Shown: in pieces, positions 55,161-64,000 of the stretch
Numbering within the stretch: position 1 is the stretch's first letter
Layout of the letters: each line of letters starts with the position of its first letter
Source: Macrosoma leucophasiata
Lineage: Eukaryota > Arthropoda > Insecta > Lepidoptera > Hedylidae
NCBI GenBank assembly: GCA_036365455.1
Contig: JAWQUS010000004.1
Span: forward strand, 1,247,501 to 1,311,500
Length of the DNA: 64,000 bases
Direction of reading: 5' to 3'
Notes under the pieces: model-generated
The model's database searches: none
Seen by the model: only the letters and a program-made list of their open reading frames with translations
What the model was told of the DNA's origin: nothing
Position numbers and translations under genes: made by a program

Positions 55161-55544
55161 CTGAGGAGCTAGTGTTCTTCTTTGCCGCTTACATTTTTAT
55201 TCGGAAGAACATTACAAATATTTTTTTAATTAATTATATACTTTTTCCGCTCTCTGAGAATCTGAGACCTTACATTGTGTATTTTGAGCTCGATTTCTCT
55301 TTTTGGTAATTTTTATGGTTTTGCAATAGATTCCCATTCATCATTCTTTTTAATTTTGTTTTTATAGTCACGATGTGACTATAAAAACAAAAGTCCCACA
55401 ATAATCGAGAGTTTTGATATAACTCTATGAGAGTTAATACGGTTTCGTTCGACCATACTACTGCCATTTCACGGAACACAAGCGACACACGTCCTCACTG
55501 CGCAAACCCTGTCGGGCGACTGTCGAGGGACACGAAAGTAAGTA

Positions 55545-55620
55545 AGTAAAAAAAAAAGTAAGTAAAACTTTATTTGGTGGAGAAAGCAAACACGGGTTGA
55601 TTACAAAGAAAAAGAGAACA
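55545..55620 (-). repeat. LINE 3' end-like fragment with AAGT tail
   Basis: (AAGT)n near 55531-55565 then AAAACTTTATTTGGTGGAGA: an antisense LINE 3' terminus, with a simple repeat in place of poly-A. Confidence 0.4.
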
Positions 55621-56382
55621 TAAAACACTTAAAAAATAGCACAACATAGGTACTAGATACCTAAATCTGCACTGAATGTGTGTCTCCTTTTAGCACCAAA
55701 AAGGTGGCCGATTCAGCAATATGCCAGGCGTGAGCCTAGCGCTGATTTTCAATCGGAACCCATTCGGTCACGCACGGATGTTAATTTCCACATAAAATCA
55801 AATTATGTTCACAAAAACAAAAAAAAAAGTTAACAAAATAAAAGATATCGCGAAACAAAACAAAAGAAATTTATATTACTATGCTCGAGATCTCTTTAGT
55901 CTCAATCTCGCATTGATACCTCGTCTAGTCTTGGCCATGACGCACGCAGGCGCGCACCAATTGCAATAAAAAAGAACACAATGAAGAAAAGTTTTTCACC
56001 ATAGATAAGGTACCTTGTGACTTTGAAAAAAAAAGTGAAAAGTAACTACCACTACGCTTCCATATACAAAAACAGATAGTATATTTACGTATATATAAAG
56101 AAACATTGCCTACAAAAGAGAAGATAATTGTACAATTCTATTACCTACCAGAAAATGTAAGTACCTACATACATACAAACAAATTCTGTGTTCGAATTAA
56201 AGAATAATGGAGTATTTTTAAAAATATAACATTATTGCAAACAATTAGCATTATTTGTGTGAAAGATGTAGAGTACCTAAAGAAAGAAAATTAAGCAAAA
56301 TTATAATAATAATGTACGAACATAGCTGTAATGTCTGGTACTTAAGAACTTTGTTTCAGATAATAATATTAATCATATCACA

Positions 56383-57250
56383 TTCAGAATCAGAATCAGA
56401 ATCAGAAACTCATTTATTCATTTAGGGTGACAGGCACCTCTTATAACACGTCAAAAACAAACAAAATAAATTAAAGCGAATAACAATTGATATACATGTC
56501 AAACAAGATAAAAAATATATGTAAAGTCAAGAATATCACTAAGATAAAACTAAATGTCATAAACTAATGTAAAAAGTATATCAGTAGAATGTCTCTTTTC
56601 CCCTTTACAAACTTATAACAAAGAGTAAAAATAAAAGAAAAAGAGTAATTCTTTGTCATTCACCGGCAAAGTTCCAAAGGCCAATATGATCTGAGAAAAA
56701 CTTGCCGGAAAAAACTCAGTCGGCTCTTTTAAAAATATCTCTTAGGCATATTTTTACAATTTTCCATAATTAAAACAAGCTTAAAATTAACAATATAATA
56801 TCAACATTACACTTTGATTATTACATTTAACACCTTTGTGGAGCTAGATCAGCATTTAGCCAAACATTTCTATCCTTGAGATAGTCCTCGAGTTTATAGT
56901 AAGCCTTTTTACATAGAGTGCGTTTAATTAATGCTTTGAATTTACCATCGGTGAGTTCAGCAATCCCGGCTGGGATCTTGCTATAAAATTCTACACTATA
57001 TTTTAGGAAAGATGTATTAGTTTTCGTCAGTCGAAAACTTGGCAGAGACAACTTGTTCTTATTCCTCGTATTATAACTATGCCTATCGGAGATTTTATCA
57101 AACAGATGTAGATTTTTCCTCGCGAAAAGTATATTTTCATAGATGTAATGGCAAGGGACTGTCATTATATTTATTTCTTTAAATAGTTCTTTCAAAGAAT
57201 CACGACTACGTAAGTTATACATCGCTCTAATGGCCCTCTTGTGTAATACA
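56383..57250 (-). mobile_element. LINE 3' fragment (CR1/jockey-like)
   Basis: The minus strand from 57250 encodes IFVLHKRAIRAMYNLRSRDS, PCHYIYENILFARKN, DRHSYNTRNKNKLSLPSFRL, YNKIP-like YSKIPAGIAELT and KAYYKLEDYL, stop near 56830. The 3' UTR runs to a hexanucleotide tail, (AGAATC)n at 56383-56408 on plus. Same protein class as the fragment at 13698 but a different family tail. Confidence 0.8.
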
Positions 57251-57282
57251 AAAATTGTCTTTTCATCCCATAAATAAATAAA

Positions 57283-57374
57283 ATGGATTTGGGCGATTTA
57301 CCAAAGCAAAACAGACCATCAACATCTACCACGGAACCCAAACGAGATAATTTTTTGCAAATCAGACCAAGCAG
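57283..57374 (+). CDS. Possible first coding exon of an unidentified gene
   Basis: AAAATGG context at 57282-57288, then about 31 codons (MDLGDLPKQNRPSTSTTEPK, RDNFLQIRPSR) ending at a good donor AAGCAG|GTATGT near 57375. No partner exon was found downstream, and the sequence sits directly beside the truncated 5' end of an antisense LINE. It could be a real exon, a piece of a DNA transposon gene, or chance. Confidence 0.25.
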
Positions 57375-57375
57375 G

Positions 57376-58386
57376 TATGTTTTTGGAAATTATTATTATT
57401 AGTGTACATTTACATTATTGTCAAAGAGATCAGAGTCATCTATCAGTCCTAAAACATCTAGGTAGGGGATATAATTTAGATAATATTAAACTTTAATTTA
57501 ATTGGTTATTCGTTGAATTATATAGAAATATTCAATAGTTTAAATTTAATACATGTGATTTTCAATTCGATATTCGCGAAATGTAGGATAATTTAGACAC
57601 AGGTTGCAATTATTTTCTATCAAAGATTTATTAAGTACAAAAAAGAAAGAACACAAATCATTAATGAGAGATACTGTGAGTTTACATTAATGACAGATAA
57701 GGACATCGCTTTTTTTATTGTTTTAACTGTGCGTATTGACAATGAAATTCTATTGATACCAAAAACTTTGAAATTAGAAATCATACCTATTACCTTGAAA
57801 CTCCGTTCCAGCGAGCCACTGCTTAGTAGGTACTGATACTATCAATGTACAACCATATTATTGTACTGAGTTTGTTGAAATACAATAGAATTAAACACAT
57901 AAAATATAAATTGAATATGATATTAGATTATTTAACTATACTTAATACCAATTTGTTTATTACTTAATTACTTATAATATAATAAAGATGTTAATATTGT
58001 AATTTTATTTGTTTGTTTGTACAGGCTAATCTTCGAAAATACTGAACCGATCAAGATTTTTTTTTGTAATCAGAAAGCTACATTATTCAGGAGTACTTTA
58101 GGCAATATAGTAATAATAATATAGGTACCTAATATATTTTTTATTAAGATAGTAGCAATGTTAACATTGCACTCGTACAAAGCTGGGGCGGGCCGCTAAT
58201 TGTTAATGTCTTTCAAAACAGCATTAGCGCCAAAAATCTTAATGATTTCCCGTTCATTTCGAATCCATACAAAATTGTTCAGTGTCTATATAATTTATTA
58301 TGTATTTTTGATTTTTATTAGTGGTTATTCACTCTAGGTTAGTTTAAAAAAAAATGACGATGTAAAAGTGCTCTCCAGGAGCCTAA
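57376..58386. other. Gene-free AT-rich stretch
   Basis: Nothing supportable except a LINE-tail-like segment near 58010-58200 (TTTGTTTGTTTGTACAGGCT, GAAAATACTGAACCGATCAA, GGGGCGGGCCGCTAAT). Confidence 0.4.
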
Positions 58387-59109
58387 TTATATGAAATAAA
58401 TGAATAAACTGAATAAACTGAATACAGCCGGCTGTCCGTCCTCTTTGCGAGCTAGGATCTTCCCATCCCTCGTCCATACATACCGCCATCGTAGACGAGC
58501 ACCTGCCTGACGAGCAACATAAAACAAGTGCTTGTTGTTTCGCGTCAGTCGCTCGTTGACGTATATGCGGTTAGACGGAGCAGTCATCCCGATATCGGCC
58601 GTGGTGATAATGCGGCGCATACGAGCCGCACGCAGCCACTCGTTGCGCGTAGCCCGCCGAGTGAAGCGCACGGCGATCGGCCGCGGTCGCTGCGCACTCG
58701 CCTCGCCCCCTGCGCCGCCCGCCTCTGCCGTGTTACGCCGTACACTTCCAAGCCGTTCTATGTGTACTACGTCCCTCTCGTCGACCTGCACTCCTAATTT
58801 CGAGGAAATTGTTTTTACTAAGTGCAATACACTTTCGCCCCGAACCTCCGGGATGCCAGACAGTTCTAGGTCGTTGCACAGAAGTTCCTGGTCCCTTTCA
58901 TTGAGCTTCTGTCGCAAGTCTGTAATGATGTCCTCTAACTTGTCGGCACCTTCAGGAACTTTCGCAACAAAGTTGTTTTCTAAAGTTGCTATTCGATCCT
59001 CTATGCAGGTCATTCTCTCGCTAAAGATGTTCAATACTAACTTAAAATCTTGAACTTCCTCCCGCAGTGCGTGGACCTCAGATCGAATAGTATTCAAATC
59101 CATACGCAT
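58387..59109 (-). mobile_element. LINE ORF1 protein with coiled coil and baculovirus-FP-like domain
   Basis: Open for 240 codons on the minus strand. Residues 1-85 form a heptad-rich coiled coil (EVHALREEVQDFKLVLNIFS, DIITDLRQKLNERDQELL). Residues about 85-225 hold LELSGIPEVRGESVLHLVKT, VQVDERDVVHIERLGSVRR, RPIAVRFTRRATRNEWLRAA, RIYVNERLTRNNKHLFYVAR and RWRYVWTRDGKILARKEDG. This pattern fits the Baculo_FP-type domain found in lepidopteran LINE ORF1 proteins (family knowledge). Normal ORF1 has a PHD-like or zinc-finger region before the coiled coil; that part is missing, and the C-terminus ends abnormally in FSLFSLFIYFI, so both ends are truncated. The Ala/Gly/Arg-rich, GC-rich coding contrasts with the AT-rich flanks. 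Confidence 0.78.
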
Positions 59110-59335
59110 TGCACGAATCTCGAGACCTACATCGACTTCTTTCGATGCGCATGTCGACGCGAAAGTCGCGCATGTCGACGCTCAGCGAGCGTCTACATGG
59201 GACTTGTTCTGCGACACGTAGATGTCCGCTGCGATGTCGGGCGATATCGCTTGCGAACTCGCCCGACACGTAGAATACATGTCGAGCGACAGAATCGCAG
59301 AACAAATGTCCCCTAGTGAAAACGGGGCTTTAAAC
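59110..59335. repeat. MITE-like repeat rich in GACATG/CATGTCG
   Basis: Contains ATGCGCATGTCGACGCGAAA, GTCGCGCATGTCGACG, CCGACACGTAGAATACATGT, CGAGCGACAGAATCGCAGAA and the end AAATGTCCCCTAGTGAAAAC, GGGGC. To my knowledge GCCCCGTTTTCACTAGGG-type ends recur in lepidopteran genomes. It abuts the truncated 5' side of the LINE ORF1, so one inserted in the other. Confidence 0.5.
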
Positions 59336-59566
59336 AAATGTAGCCTCATGAATATACCTACCCCTTGAAAGATTAGGCAGATCTTAATGCATAAAGATAA
59401 AGATTTTATTATTTGGTCTTACAGGAACTTTTGATAAAGCTTGCCCTGAGTTGGGTCCCTCACTCCAAACATAAATTTACCACCGAGCTTAGTAAACAAT
59501 TGAAAATTCATAATCTGTGTATAATTTAGTTTCATTGATCGACTTCTGAGCACAGCTTACATTTAA

Positions 59567-59925
59567 TAATGGCAACCCTTGATACGTCCCATTACTGGGC
59601 ACAAGTCTCTCCCCTTCTTGGGAGGAGGCCTGGAGCTTACTCCACCACGCTGCTCCAATGCGGGTTGGTGGAGATAAGGGTTAGTGGCCAACCTGTTGTC
59701 GGATGTTTTCAAACCGCCCATAAGGCCTTCGACACGGTTTAACGACTGCTATCTATCGATAGCAACCGGGACCGACGGCTTAACGTGCCCTCCAAAGCAC
59801 GGAAACGCGCATTTTAATTTGTCACTAGCGGTCACCCACCACACCCCCGAACGCGCCCGTATGGCTTAATTGAGTAGATCGCTTCCGATGTACACCAGCC
59901 GCGGGGCCATGCGCGCTACCACTTA
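59567..59925 (-). repeat. ATT-tailed SINE, full copy 2
   Basis: Same order as copy 1: ATGGCAACCCTTGATACGTC, GAGGCCTGGAGCTTACTCCA, GGATGTTTTCAAACCGCCCA, GCAACCGGGACCGACGGCTT, GTAGATCGCTTCCGATGTAC, GGGGCCATGCGCGCT. A short TTTAATAATGG precedes it (tail on the minus strand). Confidence 0.72.
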
Positions 59926-59929
59926 ACTA

Positions 59930-60934
59930 CCATTAAACTTAATCATCGATCAATAAAAAACATATGAACAAACAACCGATGAAGTGTGGATAATTTTAAA
60001 AAATGTTACAGCACTTATAACGCGAGCATTATAATCAAAGTTAGCAATAAAGAAACAGAAAACAAATAAAGTGTTAACGTTTTATTTCATTTTGTGTCGT
60101 GACCTTCGTACGCTGCCGAACTGGAGCTATCAACTCGATTTAGGGTTGGCAATGTTGAAAATTAAATATTTTTTTATATTTTTATATCATAAGTGGTGCA
60201 ACAATCTTTGAGGTTGAGATTATATTTTCAGCGCTTCGAATTATTCTGTTAGTCATCCTCACACAAAAGTTTATGTAAACTTGCGAAGACTTCCTTAATC
60301 TGGCCCTGTCCCAAGTTTCGTTCTTAGTCGACCCCTATTACCAACAGATAGACTACCTCCTTGCTAAATTTCATTTTCATACGTCAAGCAGGCATCAAGC
60401 TACATACAATAAATATAATTTAATATCTATATATAACAAAGTAGTTTTTGTTTCCAAATTAACTATAAAAAAATGTATTCTACTGGATTAAATAAAAATT
60501 TTAAGCTTAGGTACTACTTGCCACCAGTCAGAAATAAAAACAAATTCTTTAAAATTAAAACAAAAAAAAAAAATCTTAAGTGGCAACCCTATTGACAAAA
60601 CAATAGTGGCAATAATGAAAGGTGTACTCTCATTCAGGCTCGTTTCACGCCCGCTTGTGCCGATACCCATCTCACACAACTTTGTTTTGCATAAGAAATA
60701 GCGCGTGACTACAGCCTAATTATCTCACTAATTTATTGAATTAGCCAATAATCGTCATACGAATAAAACGTCTTAGATTACTGTAGAGCCTCCATTAAGC
60801 AACCTATGTTTTGCTGGAGATCGTATAGTGCTTCAATTTACCGCTATTATAGTATTTGAAAAGTTCAGACTAAAAGCCTGCTTCTAGACTGTTGCATTAT
60901 CCGACAAAAAAATAATGCACATCGATTGTTTTTA
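59930..60934. other. Gene-free stretch
   Basis: No exon, RNA gene or repeat that I can support; AT-rich. Confidence 0.4.
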
Positions 60935-61033
60935 AGTTTTTATATTATTTCGCAAGAAATATATAGCTAGTGAAATATATTTTTAAAGAAAAATGGAAAG
61001 AAAAATTTGATTTCAGGCAAGACTCGCGGCGAC
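60935..61033 (-). repeat. Fragment of the tRNA-like palindromic element
   Basis: TTTTATATTATTTCGC, AAAGAAAAATGGAAAGAAAA, TTTGATTTCAGGCAAGACTC: the outer arm and first bases of an antisense tRNA-like unit, cut off by a family S fragment at 61036. Confidence 0.6.
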
Positions 61034-61035
61034 TT

Positions 61036-61590
61036 CTTTTTATGTAGGTAATGAACGTGACAAACAAGCATGCAGTTCACATTGATGTTAAGTGATGACT
61101 GCACGTCACGACTGGTGGTAAAGCTCCTTTGACGGAGCTCGCGGGCGTAGGCACCACCGCATTACCTAATATACTTGCCGTTATGGTGGTAATGGTAGTG
61201 TTCAGTACTATCGTGTTCCGGTCAGGTGGTAATGTACGTCCCTGTAATTTCCGGCACAGAGGCATAACACCTTACACCTCTGGTCATTGTGTGGGGGTCT
61301 ATAGGCTGCAGTCATCACTTAACATCAATGTTTAATAGTTTAATATAGATAAGATAGTTTAATGTACGGCCCTGTAATTTCCGGCACAGAGGCATAAGAC
61401 CTTAGGCCTCAGGAGTGGTAACGCATCTGCATTTTGACCTTGGTCTTTGTGTGGGTGTCTATAGGCTGCAGTCATCACTTAACATCAATGTGAACTGCAT
61501 GCTTGTTTACCACTTCCATTACATAAAAAAAAAAAAAAAAAAAAATGTAAACTGCATGCTTGTTTGCCACTTCCATTACATAAAAAAAAT
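61036..61590. repeat. Cluster of four family S pieces
   Basis: 61036-61102 antisense 3' piece (GTGACAAACAAGCATGCAGT); 61108-61331 sense copy lacking its 3' end (GGTGGTAAAGCTCCTTTGAC to CATCACTTAACATCAATGT, with an internal deletion near 61273); 61361-61544 sense 3' half with an A tail of about 20; 61545-61590 sense 3' end with its own A tail. The last piece looks like a duplicated tail. Confidence 0.75.
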
Positions 61591-61599
61591 CATAATTAA

Positions 61600-63895
61600 T
61601 TTCGGACCAACAACAAAGAAAGATAACATTGTCATGAAAGTGAATCCATTCTTATACGATGTGTGAATTCGGCTTATATAAAGTCACTATAATATACTCA
61701 TTTTGGTAGATTTTCTACATGGTATTGTTTGAATGAATAACGGTGACATGGCGAGAAGATGTGATAAATGTAAAGGTATGAAAAGTCTTGGTCTTGTCAA
61801 AAACTCAGGGAAATGTATGAGTCTCACAAAGGCAGATAGTATAAGTATGCTCTACGCTCTCTAATACTCTCTATCTGAGACTTTGCCTAGAGCTTCAAGA
61901 TATATATTATGATAAGGAAACCAGAGAGAAAGACAACAGTCCCGTATTTCTAGATGTTGTCTCATGCATAAAATAATTGTGAAATAGTCACGCAAAACGT
62001 TGATTGCATCTCGAATATCCCGCATTTACATTATAGCCAAGGGAGTCGCTAGCCGTCGATATAGAGGCGGGCAGTTTGGCTATAGGGGAGAGCAGGTTCT
62101 AGGTTGGGACCTATACTTATGGCACATGTCATCCTTTCCTGTAAATTGGTCTCTCCTACCACCCCTTAACGACGCCCATGCCTATAGCTACGGGTCTATT
62201 CTGCAAACGTAATTGGTCATAATGCGATTGAATCGCACACCTTACAGGGATCGCGCGTATTGATAAAAACAGGACAACGGAACGATTCAATTAGGCAAAA
62301 TTAGTACCTGAAGTAGTAGCTACAAATTGCCATTGCCAATTATTTGTCACAATATATGTTATTATGCAGAAAAATTATTATCGCTATGTCGAGTGTGGAA
62401 TGAGCAACAGTGGTTTATATCTTGAAAATCTTGTGTAGATTTCTACTTCCAGTAGGAAGTAAAAATAATGGTAGTAGTAATGGGGAAGCCCCATTATAAA
62501 ATGTCCGTCAGATCCCAAAAATTTAGCCCCATTATTATTGGAAATAAGTTCACGGCTCACGGCTAATTTCGCAGTTGCATAGAACGAATCTATTGCCAGT
62601 TTTCATCTCACATTCTCACAGTAAGTACGAAGATGACCTTAACATAAAACAGTGAAGAGCCGGTGTTAACAATCTTCGATAATTTCGGGACCTCCCCGAC
62701 CTTGCTTTCAACCGCCATCTTGGAGGTCACAGCATCGTTAACATCGCATTAGGACGCCACGTTTGAGATAGGAAAATGGAAATGATTTAGAACAATCGTG
62801 ATTGAACAATGAGATTTAGAAATATATTGGACGATAGACTAATCTGCAAATATCTTATCTATAATGGGATCTGTCTAAATCATTACTGTACGAGTAAAAC
62901 GCAGTTCAAAAATAGAAAAAAAACAAATAGCCCAACCAAACAATAAAATGCAAGTGAAAATTGAAAAAAGAATTGCGTTTTCAAATGTAATATTTAGAAT
63001 TGCAGCCGACACTTAAGAACACTAACTTACGAACAACGGCATGAGTCAAGTTTACAATAATATAGTGAAGAACGTTCGGGACAACCTCGACAAAACTTAG
63101 ATCAGCAGTAGTAACGCATCTGCATTTCGGCTTATTATCGCAACGATCAGCAAGTTTGTGATCTCCGACTTCAGTTATATCAAAGAAGAATTTGCATAAT
63201 AACATCTTTTCACAGTCGTCCTTGAAATTAATGAATAACCACTCAAATATCGTATCGACCTAGATACGACTTTTTGCCGGACAAAATATTTTGCACTCAA
63301 AAATGTTTGTCAAACGATCGATAAAAATGTATGCAATAATGCATATTGTATAAGACACGCTGACATAACACTCACAGTGTTCTATGGAAAGCGAGATCGG
63401 AAATTACAATGAGTGTCTGGGTCGTCTGTTCATACTTCGATAAATAATGGGCCGTGAGTTGTACTCGGGTAATGTTATTTGCGAAGTGCTGAGAATCGGA
63501 CCTTCGCTCACGACGTTACCATTTGCGTTTGGTCTAAGTCATGAGCGGCAGCGACTTATAAGAAGAAGGTTTACCCGCTTTCCTGGTTATTCAATTAAAG
63601 CGGTTTAAAGAAACATAATGTTATTGGTTTCAAGGCTCATACCATAGGGACGATGAATGGTATCTTATTGTAATTTCAAAAAGTAAAGGAAAAATCAGTA
63701 AATATTGTCTGTGAAACGTCTAATCATTAGCCAATATTTTTTAAAACATAACGTTAAAAACGTGGCGAGTTGTGAAACGACTCTTGTAAAATAACAAGAC
63801 AATATGACATCACCTTCGGTTACCTCGAAACCTATTTTACGGTGTAATTATGGTGTATGTATGTTATATTATTGTCACATTTTAGATCCTTGTAT
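61600..63895. other. Gene-free stretch
   Basis: I see no exon, RNA gene or clear repeat. A short family S-like phrase (AGTAACGCATCTGCATTT) is at 63109-63126. Confidence 0.4.
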
Positions 63896-63983
63896 AACTT
63901 AAAGAAATCTGTTAGAGTTAGAGAAGGATGTGAAATGTTACAATAATTTTAACTTTAACAAATATCTTTGTGCAACCCAGGTT
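63896..63983. mobile_element. MITE of the GGTTGCACCAAG type, partial copy
   Basis: TAACTTAAAGAAATCTGTTA, TTTTAACTTTAACAAATATC, TTTGTGCAACCCAGG match the 4367-4476 element. The left terminus is missing or rearranged. Confidence 0.5.
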
Positions 63984-64000
63984 TAAAGTATCTTCGTCAA

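Noticed and set aside
58532..59053. 173-codon plus-strand open frame
   Set aside because: Antisense shadow of the GC-rich LINE ORF1.
62000..62212. 70-codon open frame
   Set aside because: No motif, no splice context and no neighbour support; length is within chance.

Overview
The window looks like a stretch of moth or butterfly (lepidopteran) chromosome. It is AT-rich, has two intron-containing host genes that can be read exon by exon, and is otherwise a dense mosaic of retrotransposon pieces, SINE-like repeats and short inverted-repeat DNA transposons. The species cannot be named from the sequence alone. All family names below come from reading translations and repeat structure by eye; no database search was run.

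Layout, left to right. (1) 1-1976, plus strand: the last two visible exons of a small alanine/glutamine-rich protein gene, with a decayed duplicate of the first visible exon inside the intron. (2) 3173-3577: an orphan coding-like stretch without a start codon. (3) 4367-5667: a small MITE, an RTE-type LINE tail and a 0.6-kb inverted-repeat DNA element. (4) 6751-12933, plus strand: a complete eight-exon gene for the ribosome-biogenesis factor NOP53 (GLTSCR2/PICT1), 464 codons, every exon joining in frame. Its introns are loaded with SINEs and palindromes. (5) 13300-16446: a dead jockey-type LINE, broken by a second LINE fragment in the opposite orientation. (6) 17831-38842, minus strand: a five-exon gene for a secreted cuticle protein of the CPAP1 type: signal peptide, one six-cysteine chitin-binding domain, then a roughly 1150-residue Thr/Ser/Pro-rich tail. 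Its 13.3-kb first intron holds most of the repeats, including two palindromic elements built from tRNA-like units, a 1.25-kb long inverted repeat and a Helitron helicase remnant. (7) 38.9-64 kb: no convincing host gene. It holds MITEs, RTE/CR1/jockey-like LINE tails, SINEs, a LINE ORF1 with a baculovirus-FP-like domain, and one weak candidate first exon at 57283.

The two host genes are unrelated in function: one builds large ribosomal subunits in the nucleolus, the other is secreted into chitin-containing matrix. They are convergent, separated by the jockey element. What unites the window is the repeat load: several splice sites of both genes lie within about 40 bp of a repeat. One roughly 300-bp A-tailed SINE-like family, here called family S, has more than twenty full or partial copies. 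The most unusual structures are the inverted pairs of tRNA-like sequences (33.0-33.4 kb and 38.9-39.3 kb), the long inverted repeat at 34.77-36.02 kb, and the repeat abutting the CPAP1 exon 3 splice donor.
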